Source: Fibrobacter sp. UWB16
Lineage (GTDB): Bacteria; Fibrobacterota; Fibrobacteria; Fibrobacterales; Fibrobacteraceae
DNA length: 64,000 nucleotides
Assembly (NCBI RefSeq): GCF_900215325.1
Contig: NZ_OCMS01000001.1
Location: 186,001 to 250,000, forward strand
Reading direction: 5' to 3'
Shown here: one piece after another, positions 6,848 through 15,116 of the stretch
Position numbering within the stretch: the first letter of the stretch is position 1
Layout: each line of letters starts with the position of its first letter
Notes under the pieces: model-generated
Told to the model about the DNA's origin: nothing
Seen by the model: only the letters and a program-made list of their open reading frames with translations
Database searches by the model: none
Position numbers and translations under genes: made by a program

Positions 6848-8596
6848 TTATCGAACAGTTATGCGTCGCGTTTCATGACCGACTCGCAAGAGGTACATGC
6901 CCGCACGAGGAACGGTTATCGAGCTTTCGCTCCCCAAGGACTGAACTTTTGTAATCAGCCTGCCCTGGGCATCCAGGAGATACGCAGCCTGCGTAGCACC
7001 TTGTACGGTAAGAACTCGACCGTTGACAGAAACATTGAAATGCGGAGCAACCGTAGCGACATTCAACGAAGTCGTGCCCTGCTCCGAGCTAGAGCTTGAT
7101 TCGACTTTACTAGAGCTAGACTCTGCAACCTCTCCATTTGCACCAATAACCGTAATAGTTCCGTTCTTAGTTGCATTTGTCGTAGCCCCAGTTGTTGTCA
7201 CGGTAAAGTTGTACGCTCCCACTTCAGCATTTTGAGCGACCGTACCTGAGATGTAGAAATCACTACCCTTCATTGTTCCCACAATACCTTCGGGGAGTCC
7301 CGTAACAGTCGCACCCGTGGCGCCAGCGACAGTAAAGTAAAATTCTTCGATAGATTCACCTTGCTTGACTTGTTGCTTGGCGCTACCCGAGCCGTGCTTA
7401 GTAAGTGTCGCCATTCCAGAAACAACCTCCCCCTGCGAGGAACTAGATACAGCCTGCGAGGAGCTGGACTGTGCGACACTGCTACTGGATTTCGCAACAC
7501 TTGAACTAGACACAGCCACGCTGGAACTAGACTGTACTTCGCTCGAAGAAGATGCGGGCGTCACCGTTTGAGATTTTCCCGGATCAGGGAGCGTCGCTCC
7601 TGCGTACAACTTAATGGAATCGCGCAAAGCGTAAGCTTTTGCCTGTGTACTCACATCGGTCAGGCTCATGGAATAGCTCGGCTTGAACGCCGTACCCGTA
7701 CCGTCCTGCTTCTTCTTCACGTTCTCTTCGTAATTTTCAATCATTTGCGCCGCCGTAATGGCTCCATCGCTCGTGTACAAGTCAAGCGCCTTCTGCACGC
7801 CAATGAACACGTTCCTTTCGATGCGGATGTCCGCCTCGATAGCGGCTCGCACGCAATAGCTCGCATTCTTGCTATCGAAGAGGTTGTTCGCCACATGTAC
7901 CTTGCCAAAACGCACACGCGGCATGCGTTCGACCACGCCGTCAGCCCACCACGTATGGTGAATCGTCACATTCAGGTGTCCGCGGTCGCTCGTCTTTGTC
8001 TTGCTGTTACCAATCAGGTTGCTGAACTGATGACCACTCGATGCCGAAGTGTAGCTGAACTTGGTCCACGAAATCGTCACAAAGTCCGAGGCGTTGGTAA
8101 TATCCAAGTTGCCGTCGTGACCGTCGTAGACATCCACGTGGTCAATCCACACATTCTTCGATTCGTGATTCACCTGGAGGCAATCTTCGTCATCGTCATC
8201 GTGTGCGCCCACACCCTTGAATTTCAGGTTGCGGATGATGACGTTCTTCGAGCCGCTCAGCTTCATGGCACTGCCCGAAGTAGGCTGCGCGATAATGGCG
8301 CCCTGGTAACCGTAAATCGTCACGTTGCTACCGACTTCCACCGGACCCATGTACGTACCCGGCTTCACGTAGATAATCTTGTTGCCCGCCTTGGCGTAGC
8401 TCTTGAGGTCGTTCACGTTGTCGACCGTGACCTCGGAGTAGCCCTTGCCGCCCGTAGTGCCGCCATTCTGCGTGGCAAAACCCGCCATCGGAAAATCCGG
8501 CGAAGTCACCGCAAACGCAGGAATCGCAGCCGTTGTCACAGCCATAGCCGCAAATGTAGCTACAGCACCAATCGATTTAGAGAACAAATAATTCAT
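6848..8596 (-). CDS. Secreted pectate lyase, polysaccharide lyase family 1, with Ser-rich linkers and C-terminal sorting domain
   Basis: An exported pectate lyase of 582 residues that would cleave polygalacturonate by beta-elimination. Order: signal peptide (1-29), PL1 parallel beta-helix (about 35-330) with the family motifs WIDHVDVYDG and RMPRVRFGKVHVANN, a Ser-rich linker (about 350-390), an Ig-like segment (about 395-480), a second Ser linker, and a C-terminal module ending YLLRVGHETRRITVR that resembles type IX secretion sorting domains. Linkers of this composition are typical of Fibrobacter plant-cell-wall enzymes. It is followed on the same strand upstream by a carbohydrate-binding lipoprotein gene, but a hairpin separates them, so they are probably separate units. 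Confidence 0.92.
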   Translation of the reverse strand: MNYLFSKSIGAVATFAAMAVTTAAIPAFAVTSPDFPMAGFATQNGGTTGGKGYSEVTVDNVNDLKSYAKAGNKIIYVKPGTYMGPVEVGSNVTIYGYQGAIIAQPTSGSAMKLSGSKNVIIRNLKFKGVGAHDDDDEDCLQVNHESKNVWIDHVDVYDGHDGNLDITNASDFVTISWTKFSYTSASSGHQFSNLIGNSKTKTSDRGHLNVTIHHTWWADGVVERMPRVRFGKVHVANNLFDSKNASYCVRAAIEADIRIERNVFIGVQKALDLYTSDGAITAAQMIENYEENVKKKQDGTGTAFKPSYSMSLTDVSTQAKAYALRDSIKLYAGATLPDPGKSQTVTPASSSSEVQSSSSVAVSSSSVAKSSSSVAQSSSSQAVSSSSQGEVVSGMATLTKHGSGSAKQQVKQGESIEEFYFTVAGATGATVTGLPEGIVGTMKGSDFYISGTVAQNAEVGAYNFTVTTTGATTNATKNGTITVIGANGEVAESSSSKVESSSSSEQGTTSLNVATVAPHFNVSVNGRVLTVQGATQAAYLLDAQGRLITKVQSLGSESSITVPRAGMYLLRVGHETRRITVR

Positions 8597-8730
8597 AAAA
8601 CATCCCTTTTTTCTTTAAATTTAAGCCGCCGAACCAGAAAACGCATCAAAAAAGAGCCCCACACAACTCAAAGTGTCCTCTATAGACAACTCCGTTTTAA
8701 CCGAAAAATCAATTACGATCACCCAGCAGG

Positions 8731-8760
8731 AAAGGCTTGCCCCCTAAGGAGCAAGCCTTT
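8731..8760 (-). terminator. Terminator of the beta-helix lipoprotein gene
   Basis: AAAGGCTTGC and GCAAGCCTTT form a perfect 10-base stem 30 bases behind the stop codon at 8790. Confidence 0.75.
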
Positions 8761-8789
8761 AGTGTTTAGGAGGAAATTCAAGGGAAAGG

Positions 8790-10457
8790 CTATTTTTCGT
8801 AGTAGGTCATGCCATTCGGGAGGGTAACTTCGGTCATGCCGCTCACATCTACCTGGGACACAGAGCTGACTTCGCCACCATAAATAATCATGCTACCAGA
8901 AGAGCTAGGCTTGAAAGCGGCTTTGCTAGAACCATACGCCGTACCAGCCGTGTAGCTTGTAGCAGTGCAATAAGGATACTCTTCGGTTTGGCTTCCGAAA
9001 CCAAGCAACACACCACCATTGATGCTAAATCCATTGTCCGTATCAATAAGCCCACCAGCCGTATTCGTGGAGCAAGAGCCTGAGCCACCCCTGTTTCCGC
9101 CCTGATTTCCCGGAGCAAACATTGCGCTAGACCTTCCGCTAGAACCGATTTCAAGGAGCAAAACGCCTCCGCTCATTGTTGCCGTTCCATTGGCATCAAG
9201 CACATCAATATCGTTACCCGCCGCATAGAGGTAATGGTAACCGCCACTGATAATGATATAACCCTTGGAGCCGCTCATCATGCCAGTCGGGCCGCCGCGG
9301 CCACCCCACTGAGAACCACTCGTTGAGTTGGCATCAGCCGAGCCTCCCGCCGCATTCCAAGCATCATCGCTTGCAACCGTCGCCGTCTTTCCGCCTTCTG
9401 CCCTGATGTAGAACGCTTCAATACCTTCGACAGCCTTGGTGATGTTGATGGATCCGTCAGAAATGCGCAATGTTGAATCGGCATGGATGCCGTCATCGCC
9501 CGCAGAAATCGTCGTGCGTCCACCGTTAAAATAAATGTTCATGTTGGAATGGAGCCCATCATCGCCAGCATTGATGTTAAACTCACCGCCAGTGATGACC
9601 ACAATTCCCTTTTCTTCCGTGACTACACCTTCGTCGTCGCCCTCGTCGCTCTTGATTCCGTCGCCATTTGTTGCCGTCAGTTCAAAATAACCGCCCTCAA
9701 TATTTACAGAGCCCTTGCCCTTGATGGCGTGATTTTTGGCTTTGACTGTAATTTCGGGCAAATCACGAATGCGCAAATCGTTGCTGCAATGAATTCCGTT
9801 GTTGTAGTTTCCGGTTACGGTTAACGCGCCGCTACCCTTGATTGTCAAGTCATCCTTGGCATAGATAGTCGCATTTGTCGTGTCGCTGGAACCGTTAGAC
9901 TTTGTATAAGATTTCGTGCGGGTAGAAGCATCTTCAAGAGTATTCTTTGTCCCATCCACCAACAATAAAAATACCTTGTTCGCATTTTGAACATAAATTG
10001 GAGCGTCAGAGGCGCTTGCAAGTTGCAAACCATTCAAGTACAGATAAACATTGTCTGTACTCCCAGCGTTAACGATTATTTGGTTGTCGTTCGAACTGCC
10101 GGTAAGCTGGTAATTTCCTTGGCAGCTGATGGTAATGGTCTTTTCATTTTGAGCAATGCAACCATTGTCATTCGAGACCGAAACGGATGCGTTGGTAAAA
10201 GTAATAACCGGATCACCAGAAATTTCGGAAACCATTACAGGATCCGAAGCCACTTGTTCAATAACGACTTCTTCGGTCGTAGAGCTTTGACTAGCCGAAG
10301 ATGATTCCGGATTAGAGACCACCGTAGTTTCACCGGCAGAATCTGATTCAGCAGCATTCGGGGCAACAATACCCGTAGAATCTACGCTACTATCACCACA
10401 GGCGCAAAGCGTTAGAGCTGCGCACCAAACGATGTTTGATAATTTCAATGTTTTCAT
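8790..10457 (-). CDS. Beta-helix carbohydrate-binding lipoprotein (DUF4353/Cthe_2159-like)
   Basis: A 555-residue surface lipoprotein candidate. The signal peptide ends in a Fibrobacter-style lipobox with Cys20 in LCACGDS, followed by a Ser/Glu-rich spacer to about residue 75. Residues about 85-470 are imperfect repeats of the form 'LTIKGSGALTVTGNYNNGIHC ...', 'GDGIKSDEG', 'AGDDGLHSN', 'AGDDGIHAD', which match the carbohydrate-binding beta-helix family whose studied member, Clostridium thermocellum Cthe_2159, binds cellulose and polygalacturonate and resembles PL1/PL9 lyases. Acidic DG/DD turns suggest calcium sites. It neighbours a pectate lyase, which supports a role in binding pectin or cellulose. 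Catalysis is not claimed. Confidence 0.82.
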   Translation of the reverse strand: MKTLKLSNIVWCAALTLCACGDSSVDSTGIVAPNAAESDSAGETTVVSNPESSSASQSSTTEEVVIEQVASDPVMVSEISGDPVITFTNASVSVSNDNGCIAQNEKTITISCQGNYQLTGSSNDNQIIVNAGSTDNVYLYLNGLQLASASDAPIYVQNANKVFLLLVDGTKNTLEDASTRTKSYTKSNGSSDTTNATIYAKDDLTIKGSGALTVTGNYNNGIHCSNDLRIRDLPEITVKAKNHAIKGKGSVNIEGGYFELTATNGDGIKSDEGDDEGVVTEEKGIVVITGGEFNINAGDDGLHSNMNIYFNGGRTTISAGDDGIHADSTLRISDGSINITKAVEGIEAFYIRAEGGKTATVASDDAWNAAGGSADANSTSGSQWGGRGGPTGMMSGSKGYIIISGGYHYLYAAGNDIDVLDANGTATMSGGVLLLEIGSSGRSSAMFAPGNQGGNRGGSGSCSTNTAGGLIDTDNGFSINGGVLLGFGSQTEEYPYCTATSYTAGTAYGSSKAAFKPSSSGSMIIYGGEVSSVSQVDVSGMTEVTLPNGMTYYEK

Positions 10458-10660
10458 ATATCACCCCATTTTTTCTATAAAAGTAGCTCCGGCACAATCG
10501 TAAAAAAAGTGATACAAACATATTTTTGAAATACGCACATTTTTCTTTTGGGACGAAAAGTTCCATACGGAACAAAACACCCCAACAACAATTACTCCAA
10601 CTAAGACCAACTTTCTTTTGAACATGCCTTAAATTTTTCTACAATTGGCGTAGAGGAATT

Positions 10661-12274
10661 ATGAGCGAAGATATTTTGCAAAAAATCGTGCGGATGCGCC
10701 GCGAAGACATCGATAGACTTGGGCTGAATTTCAACATTGATATTCCCGAGGCGCGTCGCGTTGGTCATACTGAATTTTTGGGTAATGCAGGAGCCATCCT
10801 TGAGGTCAAGAGGGCTTCGCCATCCAAGGGAGACATCGCACCGGACTTGAATCCAGTGGAACTTGCCACGACTTACGCCGAAGCACACGCTCAAGCGGTC
10901 TCCGTGCTGACCGAAATGAACTTTTTCAAGGGCTCGCTCCGTGACTTGATTGCCGTAGCGGACTTGATGGAACGCCGCCGTCAGCAGGGCTTGCACACTT
11001 GCGCTGTTCTCCGCAAAGATTTCCTTTTATTCGAAGACGAAATTGACATCGCTTACCGCTGTGGCGCCGATGCCGTATTACTCATCGCCCGCATCCTCGA
11101 CGACGAACAGCTCGTTAAGATGGCACAGCGCGCGCAGAAGTTCGGCATTCAGGCATTCGTTGAAGTTCGCGAAGCTGACGATTTCCGCAAGCTTGCCGTT
11201 GTGACAGCCGCTCTCGGAGATGCAGCCGCCAAGACGATCGTCGCAGGCGTCAATTCCCGCGACCTCGCCACATTCCACACAGACCCGCTGATTCCCGCAA
11301 GCGTCCGCAGCAAACTCCCCGCCAAAGCCGTTTTTGAATCGGGCATTCTGAGCGCCGCCGATGCGACATACGCCCGCAATCTCGGATTCACAGGGATTCT
11401 CGTCGGCGAAGCCGTCGCCAAGAATCCGCCGCTCGCCAAAGACGTGGTCAGCGCATTCGAAAGCGGATGCGAAAACGCCCGCGGACAGTTCTGGAAGAAA
11501 TTCGCCGAACGCAAATTTGCCAATAACGAGACTCGCGCCGCCTCATCACAAGATGCGCGCCCACAAGATGCGCGCCGCCCGCTCGTGAAAATCTGCGGCA
11601 TCACCCGCGAAGAAGACGGTCTCCTCGCCGCCGAACTCGGCGCCGACATGCTCGGTTTCGTGTTCAGCACCACCAAGAGACTCACCACCGAAGAATTCGT
11701 GCGAAACTTCGCCGCAAAAATCAGCATGTGTCATCCTGAGCCCTTCGACAAGCTCAGGGACCTAAATAAGGTTGGTGAGCCTGTCGAACCACTACTCGTT
11801 GGCGTGATAACCGACCCGAATTCCGTCGAAGGCAAAACCGCCATCAAGCTCGCCCAAGAAGGCGTGCTCGATGCCGTACAATTCCACGGCGTTGATCCGC
11901 ACAATTCCGACGCACTCGCGGAATCTTGCAGCGCAGCCCTCCCCTACTACTGCGCAGCCCGCGTAGGCGCCCCCGAAGATTTCGATTACGTCGCAAGTCT
12001 CCGCAAGAACGGCGAGCCCCGCATTTTGCTGGACGCCAAGGTCGAAGGCATCCCCGGCGGCTCCGGCAAGACCATCCCCGAATCGCTCCTCCGTGAAAAA
12101 GCAAACGGAGCCCCGCTCTGGCTCGCCGGCGGCATCAATCCTGAAAATGTCGCCACCCTCTGCGAAAAGTTCCACCCCGAACTCATCGACGTATCTAGCG
12201 GCATCGAAGACGCCCCCGGCATCAAGAATCACGACAAGATGAAAGCGCTGTTTGCGGAATTCGCCGCAAAATAA
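10661..12274 (+). CDS. trpCF: Bifunctional indole-3-glycerol phosphate synthase / phosphoribosylanthranilate isomerase
   Basis: Carries out two adjacent steps of tryptophan synthesis. TrpC occupies residues 1-255 (EVKRASPSKGDI, VLRKDFLLFEDEIDIAYRCGADAVLLIA, GVNSRDL) and TrpF residues about 305-537 (LVKICGITREEDG, VQFHGVD, DVSSGIEDAPGIKNHDKM). The domains are joined by a charged Ala/Arg linker with a repeated QDARPQDAR. Within TrpF, about 21 residues (CHPEPFDKLRDLNKVGEPVEP) are encoded by a palindromic repeat inserted in frame just before the strand LLVGVITDP. GAGG precedes the ATG. The gene is alone; trpB and trpA lie 5 kb downstream, and trpE and trpD are not in the window. Confidence 0.95.
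   Translation: MSEDILQKIVRMRREDIDRLGLNFNIDIPEARRVGHTEFLGNAGAILEVKRASPSKGDIAPDLNPVELATTYAEAHAQAVSVLTEMNFFKGSLRDLIAVADLMERRRQQGLHTCAVLRKDFLLFEDEIDIAYRCGADAVLLIARILDDEQLVKMAQRAQKFGIQAFVEVREADDFRKLAVVTAALGDAAAKTIVAGVNSRDLATFHTDPLIPASVRSKLPAKAVFESGILSAADATYARNLGFTGILVGEAVAKNPPLAKDVVSAFESGCENARGQFWKKFAERKFANNETRAASSQDARPQDARRPLVKICGITREEDGLLAAELGADMLGFVFSTTKRLTTEEFVRNFAAKISMCHPEPFDKLRDLNKVGEPVEPLLVGVITDPNSVEGKTAIKLAQEGVLDAVQFHGVDPHNSDALAESCSAALPYYCAARVGAPEDFDYVASLRKNGEPRILLDAKVEGIPGGSGKTIPESLLREKANGAPLWLAGGINPENVATLCEKFHPELIDVSSGIEDAPGIKNHDKMKALFAEFAAK
11729..11790. repeat. Palindromic repeat inside the trpF coding region
   Basis: TTCGACAAGCTCAGGGACC at 11744-11762 faces GGTTGGTGAGCCTGTCGAA at 11770-11788 as an imperfect inverted repeat. 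A related intergenic copy is at 5700-5762. It is translated in frame with no stop. Confidence 0.85.
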
Positions 12275-12293
12275 CTTTCAAGAAATCGCAATT

Positions 12294-12333
12294 ACAAGTA
12301 AAGCCTATCCTACAGGATAGGCTTTTTACTTGT
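12294..12333. terminator. Terminator after trpCF
   Basis: ACAAGTAAAGCCTATCC pairs with GGATAGGC...ACTTGT; the core stem GCCTATCC/GGATAGGC is followed by TTTTT. It lies between convergent trpCF and the Rpn-type gene. Confidence 0.8.
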
Positions 12334-12396
12334 TTCTATTTCTATTTCAAAATCTTTCATCCATGAATTTGACATAGTTCTAGGACTAAAATGAGC

Positions 12397-13443
12397 CTAC
12401 CTGGAATTATTCGAAAGGCCTAAAGAGGCTCGGATTTTAGCCATTGAAGCCCCCTTCTTTTGCATTCGTTCAACAAGGTTTAATGCCTTTTCAACAGCTT
12501 TATCCTCGATTTGCTTGACGAAATCAGGGTTATCCTCTACAAATGCCAACTGTTGTGCATATCTGTCCCATTTCAAGTGCATAATATACCTGTACCTTTT
12601 GAGTTCTTTTTTATTAAATCTAGCTAGTTCGGCAAACGGAAGCAAGCCCTCGAACTTTTCCGTTTTCAGAGCAGGAGGAAGCTCCTTCAAGCGGTCCAAA
12701 TAGCGAAAAATGAACAGCCACTTGGCGACCTCCGAATCACTTTTGCGAATCATCCTCGTAACCTTCGGAAGCTCGATAATCGTGAAATTGGCACTGTCAA
12801 TTAGCCGTTCGGCGGTTACATAATCGAGAATTCCGGCACGGTGAAGTGGCCGATTATCATCGAACACCCGAAATCGGGCAAAAGAAATCACATAGACAGG
12901 CTTGACATCGTAATCCCAATCGGGACCGGGTTCACCCTGTTGCACAATCATCTGACTTGAATAAAACACCAAACGCTTCAAAAAATTCGTTTCCCGCTGA
13001 ATCTGCACCTCTATTTCAATAAGATTATCCCGCTCATCGCGACAATGCAAATCAAGGATTGAAGATTTGGAAACCTTGCTACCAGAATCATTGAGTTCCG
13101 GCTGGAGCGACGCCACATCCATGATTTTTTGCGGGATCTGCCCTTCGAGCATATCATTCAGCAAGTTCAGCAAATTGCGTTTTCCGCGATGCGTATCCGG
13201 AGAAAACGTTTTCTTAAAAGTCTTGTCGTACAAGAGACTTGCGTAAGGTCCAAATTCACCTTCCTTGACAAAATACCGCGAGAGGTCGCATTCTTCGGCA
13301 TTATACGGGGCTACATTTTCATGAAGTTTATTCAACTTCGGAGAATCAGCAATCCAAACTAGCGGTTTATCTCCATGGTAAAAACGCCCGAGTCCAAGCT
13401 TTTCAAGAATCGGGTCTGCACATTTTTTATTTTGAACGTCCAT
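12397..13443 (-). CDS. Rpn-family recombination-promoting nuclease / PD-(D/E)XK transposase-like protein
   Basis: A 348-residue protein of the PD-(D/E)XK nuclease family annotated as 'putative transposase' (PF12784). The N-terminal half has the family opening (YASLLYDKTFKKTF, LLNLLNDML) and nuclease core LDLHCRDERDNLIEIEVQIQ, giving an Asp and a Glu-x-Gln catalytic set. The C-terminus is helical with MQKKGASMAKIRASLGLS, a typical short end repeat. Rpn proteins cut DNA and stimulate RecA-independent recombination in E. coli; many genomes have dozens of copies. No terminal repeats were seen around it, so it is probably not an autonomous element. It is a single gene facing trpCF. Confidence 0.88.
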   Translation of the reverse strand: MDVQNKKCADPILEKLGLGRFYHGDKPLVWIADSPKLNKLHENVAPYNAEECDLSRYFVKEGEFGPYASLLYDKTFKKTFSPDTHRGKRNLLNLLNDMLEGQIPQKIMDVASLQPELNDSGSKVSKSSILDLHCRDERDNLIEIEVQIQRETNFLKRLVFYSSQMIVQQGEPGPDWDYDVKPVYVISFARFRVFDDNRPLHRAGILDYVTAERLIDSANFTIIELPKVTRMIRKSDSEVAKWLFIFRYLDRLKELPPALKTEKFEGLLPFAELARFNKKELKRYRYIMHLKWDRYAQQLAFVEDNPDFVKQIEDKAVEKALNLVERMQKKGASMAKIRASLGLSNNSR

Positions 13444-13617
13444 TTGATCCCCTATTTACGTGTTGGAGCAATTTGCACACGCCCCTATCTTATTAACACG
13501 CGTTTTTCAAAAAATCATCCACCATTTTTTTCGTAAAATTTTTCATGCACAAGATAGGCATTTTCTATACCCGCCCATTTTCTTATTAAATTTTTACAAA
13601 AAAGTTATCGTAACCTA

Positions 13618-13646
13618 TTGACAATCAACGACTTACATTATATATT
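13618..13646 (+). promoter_or_regulatory. Strong sigma70-type promoter before structured RNA 1
   Basis: TTGACA at 13618-13623 and TATATT at 13641-13646, spaced by 17 bases, very close to consensus. Transcription would start near 13653. Confidence 0.7.
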
Positions 13647-13652
13647 GATATA

Positions 13653-13781
13653 CGTAAAGGTGAAATCGGTAATCCACTCAGACCGCTTGCGGGAGGGGTT
13701 CCCGTAAAACGGAACGGATTCACTGGTTTCATCAAGTGTTTGATAAAATGGCTTCCGGAATGTGCCGGAAGCCTATTTTTT
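13653..13781 (+). ncRNA. Candidate structured RNA 1 (leader or small RNA), paralogue of 16856-16978
   Basis: From a near-consensus promoter to a terminator (GGCTTCCGG 13750-13758, CCGGAAGCC 13765-13773, then T-run). It shares an ordered set of blocks with the RNA before trpB: GTAATCC, ACCG, TTG.GG, GGGG, a small hairpin of unlike sequence (CCGT/ACGG here), CGG.TT, then TTTCATCAAGTGTTTG and the terminator. Conserved loops with changed stems are what a functional RNA shows. It ends about 90 bases before a pyrophosphatase gene, so it may be a cis-regulatory attenuator or a free small RNA. I do not recognise a known riboswitch class. Confidence 0.5.
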
Positions 13782-13872
13782 GCATCTTCATTTTGCAGCG
13801 CCTCTGCAACCGCAAAAAAAAATAAAAATTTACAAAATCCCGCAAAAAGCGAAAAAAGCTATTTTCTGCGGC

Positions 13873-15027
13873 ATGAACAAACAAACTCTTTTCAACAACA
13901 TCATATCCATCTGTCTCTCGGGCGCTCTTTTCTGCGCTTGCGGCGACAGCACTTCTTCCGACTCAAACAACGAAGGAGAAGAATTCAAAAACACCGTCAA
14001 CGCCTTGGACTGGGGTTCCGACACCACATTCGTCATCGGGCACAAGACTCCTGATGTCGATGCCGTCACTTCGGCTATGAGTTACGCTGCACTCATGCGA
14101 GCTTTGGGGCACAACACCGTCGCCAAAATCGTAAGTCCAATCAATCGCGAAACGGCTTACATCGCCGAGAAATTCGGATTCAAAATTCCTGAACAGATGT
14201 CGTCTGTAAAAGCCGGTACGCGTCTCATCCTCACCGACCACGCCGAATCCGCGCAGTCCGTCGAAGGAGTCAAAGAGGCTAAGATTCTCCAGATTATCGA
14301 CCACCACATTCCTGGCGACCTTGACGAAAAAGTCACCTCCGACACTTACGTGAACCGTCAAATTATCGGTTCCGCCTGCACCATCATTTGGGATCTCTAC
14401 AAAAAGGCCGACGTCAAAATCGATAACGACATGGCCAAGATTCTTTTGGCGGGCATCCTTTCTGACACGCGCAACTTGACCAAAGTCGCATCCTCGGCTT
14501 TAGATTCGTCTGCATGGAAAAGCCTCATCGAACAGCTCAAGCTTTCCCCCGATAGCGTCGCCAAGCTCTCCCGCGAAATGGACGATGCGTCGCACGATTA
14601 CTACGGCATGACGGACAAAGAAATTTTCCTCTCCGACTACAAGGATTACGAAATTGAAGGCGTCAAAATTGGAATCGCAAGCAACGACTGGTATGTCGAT
14701 TCGACCAAGAAGGATTTCTTTAAACGTCTCGCCGCCGTGATGCCCGAAATTGCCAAAGAAAAGAAGCGCGACATTCTCTTTGCCAAGGTTGACGGACACG
14801 ACCCGAATCCGGATTCGGAGACCGCGGCCGAAACACCGTTCATCGAATCGGGCTCCTACACCATCATCTACGCTACAGGCGATTACGAAGCCACCGCTAA
14901 AAAAATCGCCGAAAGTGCATTCGGAGAACTTTTCAGCGAAGGCGTTTACTTCTCCGCCGAAAAAATCAGCCGCAAGTCGCTGATGGTCCCAAAAATCACG
15001 GAATACCTCGAAGGCAAGGAAAAATAA
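13873..15027 (+). CDS. Lipoprotein-type family II (Mn-dependent) inorganic pyrophosphatase, DHH superfamily
   Basis: A 384-residue DHH-superfamily protein with the marks of family II pyrophosphatases: GHKTPDVDAVTSA near residue 55, TDHAES, DHHIPG, and a C-terminal SRK motif in ISRKSLMVPKI (near 370) as in the DHHA2 domain. These enzymes normally act in the cytoplasm on pyrophosphate with Mn2+ or Co2+. This one begins with a signal peptide and lipobox-like end LFCACGDSTS (Cys23) plus a Ser/Asn/Glu spacer, exactly like nearby Fibrobacter lipoproteins. That implies location on a membrane outside the cytoplasm, where the substrate is unclear. Met at 13873 is chosen because longer in-frame starts lack a signal peptide. 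The ribosome site is weak. Confidence 0.8.
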   Translation: MNKQTLFNNIISICLSGALFCACGDSTSSDSNNEGEEFKNTVNALDWGSDTTFVIGHKTPDVDAVTSAMSYAALMRALGHNTVAKIVSPINRETAYIAEKFGFKIPEQMSSVKAGTRLILTDHAESAQSVEGVKEAKILQIIDHHIPGDLDEKVTSDTYVNRQIIGSACTIIWDLYKKADVKIDNDMAKILLAGILSDTRNLTKVASSALDSSAWKSLIEQLKLSPDSVAKLSREMDDASHDYYGMTDKEIFLSDYKDYEIEGVKIGIASNDWYVDSTKKDFFKRLAAVMPEIAKEKKRDILFAKVDGHDPNPDSETAAETPFIESGSYTIIYATGDYEATAKKIAESAFGELFSEGVYFSAEKISRKSLMVPKITEYLEGKEK

Positions 15028-15067
15028 AACCACCCCTTGCCTCAAAAATTCAACACTATAGCATAAG

Positions 15068-15100
15068 GGCTTCCGGGATTTGCCGGAAGCCTAATTTTTT
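15068..15100. terminator. Terminator after the pyrophosphatase gene
   Basis: GGCTTCCGG and CCGGAAGCC with a six-base loop, then TAATTTTTT. It uses the same stem sequence as the terminators of both structured RNAs. Confidence 0.85.
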
Positions 15101-15116
15101 ACCGTTTGTATTTCAA

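Noticed and set aside
7568-8827. Long open frame antisense to the pectate lyase gene
   Set aside because: It mirrors the lyase codons, is His/Arg-rich and has no homology pattern.
12397-13443. Rpn-type gene as part of an insertion sequence
   Set aside because: No terminal inverted repeats or target duplication were seen around it; family members are usually stand-alone genes.
13762-13872. Longer start for the pyrophosphatase (extra 37 residues)
   Set aside because: The added residues run through the terminator of the upstream RNA and destroy the signal peptide.
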